From Cellvibrionaceae bacterium (GTDB lineage Bacteria; Pseudomonadota; Gammaproteobacteria; Pseudomonadales; Cellvibrionaceae), in assembly GCA_021151695.1 (NCBI GenBank), contig JAGKWU010000001.1, positions 1 through 64,000 on the forward strand: DNA of 64,000 nucleotides, in the 5' to 3' direction. The position numbers were made by a program, and so were the translations under genes. The notes below the pieces were generated by a model. It made no database searches and had not been told where the DNA came from. It was given only the letters and a program-made list of their open reading frames with translations. The stretch's first letter is position 1. Each line of letters opens with the position of its first letter. Positions 35,161 to 43,247 of this stretch are shown here, in pieces.

Positions 35161-35520
35161 AGCTGCGAAATCGACAAAAAACAGGGCGGCAAGGGTATAC
35201 CAAAATGGTCTGCGGGAAAACTGCCGCCGCTTTTAACGTTGGTTGCCGTACATACACCCTGAGGGCTGCTCTTTAACCTGAGGTTCAGATGCTGGATTGT
35301 GCGTATAAGAATATGTGAGCTCAGGGATTAATGGGTAGTTAGGGATGAAAGGAATAAAGCCGCTCATGAAGAGCTATCACTATTGCGTGATGACATCATT
35401 GGGGAGCTTGTACGAAACGCCAGAGCAACACTGATCCGCATTCTTGACCAGTTAAAAAAGGAGAGCATGTAACACAACGGCTGTAGCGCTGTTGTACCGA
35501 TACTACTGGGAGGAATGACC
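35161..35520. other. 360-bp intergenic region with a startless reading-frame remnant
   Basis: This region separates queA from the outer-membrane barrel gene and carries the promoters of both. From 35332 to 35472 (+) a 46-codon frame is open but has no usable start codon. Its product, rich in charged residues (ERNKAAHEELSLLRDD, then ELVRNARATLIRILDQLKKE), looks like an amphipathic helix and could be the tail of a decayed gene. A short overlapping frame from ATG 35353 is also possible. No terminator or known RNA is seen. Confidence 0.35.
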
Positions 35521-36105
35521 ATGTTAAAACATAAATTAATCACCAGCGCACTTTGCGCAACCCTTTGCAGCTTGAGTTTTTCATCAAGTGCGTTTGCAGA
35601 AGAGCGCAAGGGCTTTAGCCTGGGTATAGATTACGGCCGCACTGAGGCTAAAAAATATTGCGATCACATTACTAACTGTGATGACTCTGATAATGGCCCA
35701 AAAATAGAGGTGGGCTACGACTTTAACCAATACTGGTCGGCGGAGTTGGGGTACGCCAGCTTTGGTACAGTGTTCGATTCCAACGAGAATTCGCTGCGTG
35801 TTACGCAAAAATCCAATGCCATTACCTTGAGTGTGTTGGGCACTGTGCCCTTGGGTGAGTGGTTTGGTATTTACGGACGTGTAGGTTATGCCCACTACGA
35901 CACTAACAATTCCGGATTTGTGGAGTCAGTGGCGGTGAAGGATGAAGATGGCTACACCCCATTCTGGGGGGCAGGTGTCAGCCTCAACCTTAGCGAACAA
36001 TTTTCGCTGCGCCTGGAATACCAAAACTACGCTGACCTGTCAGATTTACCGGGCCGTAAAGATGATGTGCAAGGTTTGTTTGGCGGCGTGGTCTATCATT
36101 TCTAA
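35521..36105 (+). CDS. OmpA/OmpW-like outer-membrane beta-barrel protein
   Basis: ATG 35521 fits GGGAGGA seven nt upstream better than the ATG at 35515. A signal peptide ends in SSAFA, leaving a mature protein of about 165 aa that forms an eight-stranded barrel. Alternating strands (FSLGIDYGRT, KIEVGYDFNQYWSAELGYA, FGIYGRVGYAHYDT) end in a C-terminal Phe (GGVVYHF), the signal for the BAM machinery. A Cys pair in one early loop (YCDHITNC) could form a disulfide. There is no peptidoglycan-binding domain. It stands alone upstream of the ybhP operon. Confidence 0.85.
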   Translation: MLKHKLITSALCATLCSLSFSSSAFAEERKGFSLGIDYGRTEAKKYCDHITNCDDSDNGPKIEVGYDFNQYWSAELGYASFGTVFDSNENSLRVTQKSNAITLSVLGTVPLGEWFGIYGRVGYAHYDTNNSGFVESVAVKDEDGYTPFWGAGVSLNLSEQFSLRLEYQNYADLSDLPGRKDDVQGLFGGVVYHF

Positions 36106-36216
36106 TAACCGGTTTATGTTTTCGTAATGCGTCCAGCTCTGCCGTTAATGGTGGGGCTGAACAAAACAAAATGTCATCAAAGAATATTTCTTTAATACGG
36201 ATTTGGTGGTGGCAAC

Positions 36217-37014
36217 ATGACAAAATCCTTGCAAGCTTCAGCCGCATTCGCTGTCGATCAGCAATCCGGGGCAGCGGTCACTTCACTGCGAATTCTCACC
36301 CTCAATACCCACAAGGGTTTTACCACTTTTAATCGCCGCTTTATTTTGCATGAGCTGCGCGATGCCGTGCGAACGCTATCGACCGACGTGGTTTTTTTGC
36401 AGGAGGTGCTGGGCGCACACAGCCAGCATCCGCTGCGCCATCAGAACTGGCCGGCAGCGCCGCAATATGAGTTTTTAGCGGATTCCATGTGGGCTGATTA
36501 TTCCTACGGTCGCAATGCTGTCTATCCCCATGGCGATCATGGCAATGCATTGTTATCCAAGTTTCCCATTTTGCGATATCAAAATCTGGATGTGTCTATT
36601 GGGAATATTGAGCAGCGTGGCCTGTTACATTCTGTGTTGGATATTCCCGGTCAACGCGAGCTGCATACAGTCTGTGTCCATTTGGGATTGCGTGAATCCC
36701 ATCGTCGTCAGCAAATAAAATTATTAGGTGATTTGCTCGACAGCATAGCGCCGGATTTACCGGTGATATTGGCGGGTGATTTTAATGACTGGCGAAAACG
36801 CGCTGACGGCGCGCTACTCGAACATGGAATGAAAGAAGCATTTGTTGAAGAGTATGGTTCGCCTGCGAGAAGTTTTCCCGCACGTTTCCCAATGCTCTGC
36901 CTTGATCGTGTTTATCTGCGTAATGCCACTGGGCACCATCCCAGAGTATTGCATCAACGACCCTGGTCGCATTTGTCTGATCATGCGCCTCTATCGGTGG
37001 AGGTACGCTTGTGA
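36217..37014 (+). CDS. ybhP: Endonuclease/exonuclease/phosphatase family protein YbhP
   Basis: The 265-aa protein carries the EEP-fold motifs LNTHKG (about residue 30), VVFLQEV (about 59), ILAGDFNDW (about 188) and SDHAPLSVE near the end, which form the metal site. In E. coli the same protein is encoded with clsB and ybhN. Members cleave phosphodiesters of lipids or nucleic acids, and its substrate is unknown. The stop codon overlaps the GTG start of clsB (GTGA), so the operon is translationally coupled. Confidence 0.9.
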   Translation: MTKSLQASAAFAVDQQSGAAVTSLRILTLNTHKGFTTFNRRFILHELRDAVRTLSTDVVFLQEVLGAHSQHPLRHQNWPAAPQYEFLADSMWADYSYGRNAVYPHGDHGNALLSKFPILRYQNLDVSIGNIEQRGLLHSVLDIPGQRELHTVCVHLGLRESHRRQQIKLLGDLLDSIAPDLPVILAGDFNDWRKRADGALLEHGMKEAFVEEYGSPARSFPARFPMLCLDRVYLRNATGHHPRVLHQRPWSHLSDHAPLSVEVRL

Positions 37015-38258
37015 AGCAAATATGGCGTGATGGAAATCAAGTGGAATTATTGATTAATGGCGATGAATTTTTTCCCCGCGTGTTTGATGCAATTAAAGCC
37101 GCAAAACATGAAGTCGTATTGGAAACGTTTATTTTCAATATCGATGAGGTGGGAAAAGCTCTGCAAGCTTTGTTGGTGGAGACCGCAAAGCGAGGTGTGC
37201 GTGTCGAAGTTACGGTAGACGATTATGGCTCAGCGGATTTAACTAAAGATTTTGTGGCCGACATGGCCGAAGCCGGCGTGCATCTACATGTGTTTGATCC
37301 CACGCCCCGGTTACTCGGTGTGCGCATGAATATGTTTCGTCGGTTGCATCGCAAGATTGTGTTAATTGATGGCGACGTGGCGTTTGTCGGAGGAATAAAC
37401 TTTGTATCCGATCACTTGATCGGCTACGGTCCTAAAGCCAAACAGGACTATGCGTTGCAAGTACGTGGTCCTGTGATAGATGACATTCGTGCTGCCTGCC
37501 AAAAACTATTAGCCAGAGCCAGCTCGGGACAGGTTGCAGAACTTGCCAGGGTTGATGCGCAGCCGCAAGGTGATGCCAGGGCACTGTTTGCGTTGCGCGA
37601 TAATTTTCGTCACAAACGCGATATAGAACGGCTTTATATACAAGCGTTTCACCTGGCTAAAGAGCGTATTCTGGTCGCCAATGCTTATTTCTTTCCCGGT
37701 TATCGTATATTGCGCTCTTTGCGTAAGGCAGCGCGACGCGGTGTAAATGTGACGTTGATTTTGCAAGGGCGTCCAGATATGCCTTGGGTGACTGCCTGCT
37801 CGCGTTTACTCTACAACTATTTGCTGCGCGACGGTGTTGTTATCTACGAATATCACCAGCGGCCACTGCACGGAAAAGTTGCCATTGTGGATGACCGCTG
37901 GACAACCGTCGGCTCCAGCAATCTCGATCCGTTAAGTTTGTCGCTGAATCTGGAAGCCAATCTGTTTGTGCAAGATGAGGCGCTCAATCAACAGCTCTAT
38001 GAGCACTTGCAGCAACTCGCGAGGGATTATTCACAACCGGTCGATGCCAAGGTTGCATTGGGTGGCAACTGGTGGCGTTTGCTATTGGCGTTTATCGGTT
38101 TCCACTTTGCGCGGCGCTTTCCCCGTATTGCGGGTTGGTTTCCCGCACATACCCCCAGGCTTGAAACCCTGAGCGCCAATTTGCAAGCGCATATCGGCAA
38201 TGCTCATGAAGAGCAGGCGGTGGATAAACAAGTTGATGACCTCAAGGAGCCTTCGTGA
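37011..38258 (+). CDS. clsB: Cardiolipin synthase B
   Basis: This 415-aa phospholipase-D-family enzyme has two HKD motifs, HRKIVLIDGD (about residue 112) and HGKVAIVDD (about 286). ClsB makes cardiolipin from two phosphatidylglycerols and can also make phosphatidylglycerol. No N-terminal membrane helix is present, as in E. coli ClsB. Length matches the family (about 413). The start (GTG 37011) and the stop both overlap neighbouring genes by 4 nt, giving a tightly coupled ybhP-clsB-ybhN operon. Confidence 0.93.
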   Translation: MKQIWRDGNQVELLINGDEFFPRVFDAIKAAKHEVVLETFIFNIDEVGKALQALLVETAKRGVRVEVTVDDYGSADLTKDFVADMAEAGVHLHVFDPTPRLLGVRMNMFRRLHRKIVLIDGDVAFVGGINFVSDHLIGYGPKAKQDYALQVRGPVIDDIRAACQKLLARASSGQVAELARVDAQPQGDARALFALRDNFRHKRDIERLYIQAFHLAKERILVANAYFFPGYRILRSLRKAARRGVNVTLILQGRPDMPWVTACSRLLYNYLLRDGVVIYEYHQRPLHGKVAIVDDRWTTVGSSNLDPLSLSLNLEANLFVQDEALNQQLYEHLQQLARDYSQPVDAKVALGGNWWRLLLAFIGFHFARRFPRIAGWFPAHTPRLETLSANLQAHIGNAHEEQAVDKQVDDLKEPS

Positions 38259-39253
38259 CTGTCTCCGATGCTGCCCATCAACACACCAGGCGTAAGCAGC
38301 CAGCGTGGCAATTGTGGGCAAAACGGATTTTTACGCTGATAGTATTTATCGCTGTACCAACTTTTCTAACGCTAATTATTCGTGAAGTGAATTGGGTTGA
38401 CGTAAAACAGGGGCTGAGTGAACTTAAGCCTCGCAATATAGGGCTTGCTTTTGCGTTGGGGCTTGGCAGTTATCTGGTTTATAGTTGTTACGATGTAATT
38501 GGTCGCCGCTACACCCATCACAACCTGGCTGTTCCCAAAGTATTGTCGATAGCCTTTGTCTGTTATGCCTTCACTTTAAACCTCGGCGCTTGGGCTGGCG
38601 CCTTTGCGTTGCGCTTTCGTTTATACAGTCGCCTGGGTTTGGATACACCCACCATTACCAAAATATTTACATTGAATATCATCACCAACTGGAGCGGTTA
38701 TATGCTGCTCGCCGGCATTATTTTCACCGGTGGATTAGTGGATATGCCTCCCCAGTGGAAATTGGGGCAGGGCGGTTTGCGAATCATTGGTGTGATTTTA
38801 CTCGCCATCCCGTTCGCTTATTTATTTGCTTGTAAATATGCGCGACGACGCACCTGGCGTTTTTGGGGGCATAAAGTGTATTTGCCGACATTACCCTTGG
38901 CGCTTGTGCAGGTGTTATTGGCGGCGGCTAACTGGTCGTTGATGGCCTTTGCGCTTTTTGTGTTATTTGATGTGAAGGCCAGTTATCCGGTTATTTTAGG
39001 TGGATTGTTACTAAGCAGTATCGCCGGCGCTATTACGCATATTCCCGCTGGCCTGGGTGTGCTCGAGACAATTTTTGTCGCGCTCTTGCAGCACAAATTT
39101 TCACAGGGTGCCATTTTGGCGGCGCTGATTGGCTACCGTGTCGTTTATTATCTGGTGCCTTTAGCCATGGCGGTGGTCATTTATTTGCTACTGGAGAGTC
39201 GCGCGAAAAAATTGCGACTGCAATCAGCATCAGAAAACCAGTCGGCCAATTAA
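38255..39253 (+). CDS. ybhN: YbhN family integral membrane protein (LPG synthetase flippase-like domain)
   Basis: The 332-aa inner-membrane protein has about eight helices and belongs to the UPF0104/YbhN family, related to the flippase half of MprF lysylphosphatidylglycerol synthases. Family blocks include RRYTHHNLAVPKVLSIAFVC and ITHIPAGLGVLETIFVALL. It starts at GTG 38255, overlapping the clsB stop. Operon context suggests a role in handling cardiolipin or other phospholipids, which is inference. Confidence 0.9.
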   Translation: MTVSDAAHQHTRRKQPAWQLWAKRIFTLIVFIAVPTFLTLIIREVNWVDVKQGLSELKPRNIGLAFALGLGSYLVYSCYDVIGRRYTHHNLAVPKVLSIAFVCYAFTLNLGAWAGAFALRFRLYSRLGLDTPTITKIFTLNIITNWSGYMLLAGIIFTGGLVDMPPQWKLGQGGLRIIGVILLAIPFAYLFACKYARRRTWRFWGHKVYLPTLPLALVQVLLAAANWSLMAFALFVLFDVKASYPVILGGLLLSSIAGAITHIPAGLGVLETIFVALLQHKFSQGAILAALIGYRVVYYLVPLAMAVVIYLLLESRAKKLRLQSASENQSAN

Positions 39254-39255
39254 AT

Positions 39256-40740
39256 TTACAATATGGATGTCAAGAGGACTTTGCGGCTTTGCAGAAGTTC
39301 GTATACCAATCCCAGTTTATCCTTGTCACTTTTCTGAATCAGACGGTCGACTTTGTATTGACTGTCGCTGTCCTTTTTCTCATCCACCAGACCGAATTGG
39401 TGATAGGTTTTCTGGCTGTTGTCTTTTTCCTGTCGTTGTTCACTGATGATGCTGCTGGAGTCACGAGTCATATCCAGTAGTCGAGTCGTTTCGCGTTGCT
39501 CGTGGATATTTTCATAAATGAAGTTGCCGTGTTTGAGGTCGCCATCTTCCTGGCCCGGTAGCCCTTTGATGCGGTGGCTGTTTAATTCATAGCTATTGGT
39601 TTGTTTAATCAATTGATGATTTTCAAACTGGTCATAGCGTGTTTGCTGCGCGAGTTTCAAATCGAAAAACTCCGGAAACGTTTTTAAATGAATGTCGCGA
39701 GCGACAGGCGCGGTAATGGAGGCATCAAAATCCGGCAATCCACTGGTAAAGGCATCCATAACACGATTGGTACTGGTTGTTGTCGTATTGCCAAACAGGC
39801 TGGCGAAACCATCCCGAATAAAACGCGCGTTGGCGCTTGGGCTTTGAAAGCGGTTGAGCGAATCGCGAATAACATCCAGATAAGCTTGCAATGCATCGCT
39901 ATTGGCTTTGCCCGTGAGGTTTTGCAACGCGATATTGATATCGACTTTATAGCCATCAGCATCTGTCGCGTGCAGGTGGCGACCGCGTTCATCGACGGCG
40001 TAGTCGTAACTTGTGGTTACCAGCTTGTCGCTTTTGGGTTTACTCATGTCCAGATGAAAGCTGGCAAATTGGGTTTGATCGAATTCGTCCAGTCCGTGCA
40101 ATTCGGTACTGCCCGTGCGAAAAAACTCATCGGCAACCTCACCAAGCTTTTGCGCTAGCTTTTCGAGCGCATCCTGTTCTTCTTTGGATAGTTTTCCGGT
40201 GACGGTAAACGAAATTTCGGCGGATTCGCCGTTTTGGCCGCGTCTGTGCTCCAGATGAATGTCGATGGAGTCGCCATCGCGGGTGCGAATATTCAGGTTG
40301 GTACGAGCCAGTATTGCGCCTCTGTCGGCATTGAAATCCAGCTTGCCCAAGTCCTGGGTTTTATTGCCGGAGACTTTAAAGCTGCGAGCCTCATTCTGGT
40401 AATCACTGGTGGTGCGGCTCAAATTGCCCAGCTGGTGAAAAAATTGGCTGGTGGAAATGGCCGTCTTGCCGGTGCGCGCTTTGCTTAATTCAGTCGCCAG
40501 GCTTTTGGTGAAATTGGCTTGGGCTTCTGTCTGGTCGATTTGTTTGCGCACCTGGAAAACTTCAATGGCATCAGCGTAGGTATCAGGCAGCGAGGGGGGA
40601 TTGTAAAGGCTGACGGTGGTAGCCGGTGTTGCATTGTCAACCACTGCGATGGTGGCAAGGGCTTGTTTGTCTTCTATAGCTGAGCTGGCGCGTTGGGGGA
40701 CTGTCGGAGTAAGGGGAGGTTGAATAATATCCAATTGCAT
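39256..40740 (-). CDS. Hypothetical protein (494 aa) divergent from flhA
   Basis: The start is ATG 40740 (AAGGA at 7 nt); a longer frame to 40779 is less likely. The product is soluble, hydrophilic and lacks a signal peptide. A central region (about 150-240) with IRTRDGDSIDIHLEHRR, followed by LSKEEQDALEKLAQKLGEVADEFF and ASFHLDMSK, resembles a widespread gammaproteobacterial family of unknown function (DUF5610-like). The C-terminal 150 residues are rich in charged and Gln residues. Divergence from flhA and placement at the flagellar cluster hint at a motility or surface role; no experiment is implied. Confidence 0.7.
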   Translation of the reverse strand: MQLDIIQPPLTPTVPQRASSAIEDKQALATIAVVDNATPATTVSLYNPPSLPDTYADAIEVFQVRKQIDQTEAQANFTKSLATELSKARTGKTAISTSQFFHQLGNLSRTTSDYQNEARSFKVSGNKTQDLGKLDFNADRGAILARTNLNIRTRDGDSIDIHLEHRRGQNGESAEISFTVTGKLSKEEQDALEKLAQKLGEVADEFFRTGSTELHGLDEFDQTQFASFHLDMSKPKSDKLVTTSYDYAVDERGRHLHATDADGYKVDINIALQNLTGKANSDALQAYLDVIRDSLNRFQSPSANARFIRDGFASLFGNTTTTSTNRVMDAFTSGLPDFDASITAPVARDIHLKTFPEFFDLKLAQQTRYDQFENHQLIKQTNSYELNSHRIKGLPGQEDGDLKHGNFIYENIHEQRETTRLLDMTRDSSSIISEQRQEKDNSQKTYHQFGLVDEKKDSDSQYKVDRLIQKSDKDKLGLVYELLQSRKVLLTSIL

Positions 40741-40850
40741 AGCGCTGTCCTTTTCAGGTTGGTTCAGCTTGATCGCCAAGACTTTGCCTATTTAGTAGCT
40801 AACGGCGTTCTGCTGAAAAACTTGAGAAACCCTGTTTCTCTTTCATCAAC

Positions 40851-40940
40851 AACATCGCCACGCACTCTTTAACAACATCGCCACGCACTCTTTAACAATA
40901 TCGGCACGCACTCTTTAACAATATCGGCACGCCTCTTGCG
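40851..40940 (+). repeat. 23-bp tandem array of sigma-54 promoter-like units
   Basis: Three full 23-bp units (40851-40873, 40874-40896, 40897-40919) and a fourth partial unit read a-a-(c/t)-atcg(c/g)cacgcactctttaac. Units 3 and 4 hold the -24 GGCACG core, while units 1 and 2 have GCCACG. Only the fourth keeps the -12 TTGC. The array looks like serial duplication of a promoter core followed by decay. Confidence 0.85.
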
Positions 40941-40941
40941 A
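40924..40941 (+). promoter_or_regulatory. Sigma-54 (RpoN) promoter of flhA
   Basis: GGCACG-CCTC-TTGC gives GG (40926-40927) and GC (40938-40939) exactly 10 bp apart, the invariant sigma-54 spacing. It lies about 40 bp before flhA, consistent with RpoN/FleQ control of class II flagellar genes in Pseudomonas and Vibrio. Confidence 0.8.
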
Positions 40942-40976
40942 TAGCAGGCTACAAAGCCCACTAGCGTCAAGAATCC

Positions 40977-43199
40977 GTGATTATGGCCTTACCTACATTT
41001 AGTCAGCTCAACAACATTGGCGGAAAAACCGCGCTGCAGTCCTTCCGCGGGATAGGCAAGGGTAATTTTGGTATACCTCTACTGTTGTTGATGTTGCTGG
41101 GCATGATCGTGTTGCCCATACCTGCCTTCCTTCTGGATACCTTCTTCTCATTCAACATTGCACTGTCGCTGGTGGTGTTGCTGGTAAGCGTTTATGCCTT
41201 GCGACCATTGGATTTCGCCGCTTTCCCGACGGTGCTGTTGGTGGCTACATTGCTGCGGTTGGCGATGAACGTGGCGTCTACCCGTGTGATTTTGATTAAC
41301 GGCCACGAAGGCGGGCACGCTGCCGGTAAGGTGATTGAGGCCTTCGGTAATGTGGTGATTGGCGGTAACTACACGGTTGGTATAGTTGTGTTCGTTATCC
41401 TGATGATCATCAACTTTGTAGTGGTTACCAAGGGTGCTGGCCGTATTTCAGAGGTGAGTGCACGCTTTACATTGGATGCTATGCCCGGCAAACAAATGGC
41501 CATTGATGCCGACCTGAACGCCGGTTTGATTGATCAGGATGAAGCGCGCCATCGCCGTAAAGAGGTATCTGCCGAAGCGGACTTTTACGGTTCTATGGAC
41601 GGCGCCAGCAAGTTCGTCCGCGGTGACGCCGTCGCCGGTATCCTGATTATGTTTATCTGTATTTTTGGCGGGCTGGCGGTGGGTGTGTTGCAGCACAGCC
41701 TGGCGTTTTCCGATGCACTGCAGAAGTACACTCTTTTGACCATAGGTGACGGCCTGGTCGCCCAAATTCCGTCACTGCTGTTATCCGTTGCTTCAGCGAT
41801 CCTGGTAACCCGCGTTAACAGCGCTCAGGACATGAGCGCCCAAATGGTCAACCAGCTGTTCGCATCGCCCAAAGCGCTGGGTGTGGCCGCTGGTATTCTG
41901 GTGATCATGGGGTTGATTCCCGGTATGCCCCATGTGGCTTTCCTGGGGTTGGGTTTGGTTTGCTCTGCCATTGCCTATTACATCTATTGGAAAAAAGAGC
42001 AGCCTGCAGTGGTGGACGAAGGTTCCTATATTCCCTCCGGCAGCCGTCTTGCCAGCGAACTGAATGCCCAGGCGGCAGCGCCGTCCGGCTCTGCAACCAT
42101 AGCCCCACAACGCACAGCGCCGGCGTTGCCACCCGGCATGCCAGAGGCGGCCGAGTTGGGTTGGGATGACGTTCAGCCCGTGGATATTATCGGCTTGGAA
42201 GTGGGCTATCGGCTGATTCCTATGGTGGATAAAAACCAGGGTGGCGAGTTGTTGGGACGCATCAAAGGTGTCCGCAAAAAGCTCTCACAAGAAATGGGCT
42301 TTTTGATTCCCTCAGTACACATTCGCGACAACCTGGACCTTATGCCCACTGGCTATCGCATCAGCCTGATGGGTGTTGCAGTAGCGGAGGCGGAGGTATA
42401 TCCAGACCGTGAGCTTGCCATTAACCCCGGCCAGGTATTTGGCAATCTGGACGGCATGAGAACCAAAGATCCGGCCTTTGGCCTGGACGCCATCTGGATT
42501 ACCTCCAGCCAGAAAGATCAGGCGCAAACCCTGGGCTACACGGTGGTGGATCCGAGCACCGTTGTTGCTACGCATCTCAATCAAATATTGCAGCAACATA
42601 CCCACGAGCTGATCGGTCACGAAGATGTCCAAAAGCTATTGGATATGCTTGGCAAAACCTCCCCCAAACTGGTTGAAGAACTCGTGCCTGGTACCGTCAG
42701 CCTGAATGTGTTGTTGAAAGTTTTGCAAAACCTCCTGCGCGAACGCGTACCCATCCGCGACATTCGCTCTATCGCCGAAGCCTTGGCGGGTTCGGGCAGG
42801 AGTCAAGATCCCGTCGCTTTAACGGCATTGGCGCGGGTGGCCTTAAGCCGACAAATTGTCCAAAACATCATTGGAAGCGAGCAAAACCTGCCTGTTATCA
42901 CGATTGATCCCTCGTTGGAACAGTTATTGCTGAGTACCGTCCAGCAGGCACAAAAAGCTGGCGCTGATGACGGCGCCTTTATTGAGCCTGGCTTGGCCGA
43001 CCGCCTGCAAGCCTCGCTGATCAACGCAGCGCAAAAGCAGGAGATGGCCGGTAAACCCCTGGTACTGCTGGTTGCAGCCCCGCTGCGGATGATGATGGCG
43101 CGCTTTGTTCGCCAGAGCCTCCCCGACATGCGCGTGCTGGGTTACACAGAGATACCGGAAAACAAACAGATCACCATAGATGCCAGCGTCGGTGCTTAA
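40977..43199 (+). CDS. flhA: Flagellar type III export gate protein FlhA
   Basis: FlhA forms the nonameric ring that receives export substrates and uses the proton motive force. Eight membrane helices span residues 30-330, including the FHIPEP-type block (LRLAMNVASTRVILINGHEG, AGRISEVSARFTLDAMPGKQ). The large cytoplasmic domain (380-740) binds chaperone-substrate complexes. At about 740 aa it is some 35 longer than Pseudomonas FlhA, mainly in the Ala/Pro linker near 350-385. Start is GTG 40977 or ATG 40983. It heads flhA-flhF-flhG-fliA. Confidence 0.97.
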   Translation: MIMALPTFSQLNNIGGKTALQSFRGIGKGNFGIPLLLLMLLGMIVLPIPAFLLDTFFSFNIALSLVVLLVSVYALRPLDFAAFPTVLLVATLLRLAMNVASTRVILINGHEGGHAAGKVIEAFGNVVIGGNYTVGIVVFVILMIINFVVVTKGAGRISEVSARFTLDAMPGKQMAIDADLNAGLIDQDEARHRRKEVSAEADFYGSMDGASKFVRGDAVAGILIMFICIFGGLAVGVLQHSLAFSDALQKYTLLTIGDGLVAQIPSLLLSVASAILVTRVNSAQDMSAQMVNQLFASPKALGVAAGILVIMGLIPGMPHVAFLGLGLVCSAIAYYIYWKKEQPAVVDEGSYIPSGSRLASELNAQAAAPSGSATIAPQRTAPALPPGMPEAAELGWDDVQPVDIIGLEVGYRLIPMVDKNQGGELLGRIKGVRKKLSQEMGFLIPSVHIRDNLDLMPTGYRISLMGVAVAEAEVYPDRELAINPGQVFGNLDGMRTKDPAFGLDAIWITSSQKDQAQTLGYTVVDPSTVVATHLNQILQQHTHELIGHEDVQKLLDMLGKTSPKLVEELVPGTVSLNVLLKVLQNLLRERVPIRDIRSIAEALAGSGRSQDPVALTALARVALSRQIVQNIIGSEQNLPVITIDPSLEQLLLSTVQQAQKAGADDGAFIEPGLADRLQASLINAAQKQEMAGKPLVLLVAAPLRMMMARFVRQSLPDMRVLGYTEIPENKQITIDASVGA

Positions 43200-43247
43200 C
43201 CGACCCGGTCATAACGGCCAGCCCGCCACAAAGGGCAGGAGATGAAT

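Noticed and set aside
40851..40940. Short regular repeats upstream of flhA as a possible CRISPR array
   Set aside because: Units are contiguous 23-bp tandem repeats with no spacers, and no cas genes are nearby; they match sigma-54 promoter cores instead.
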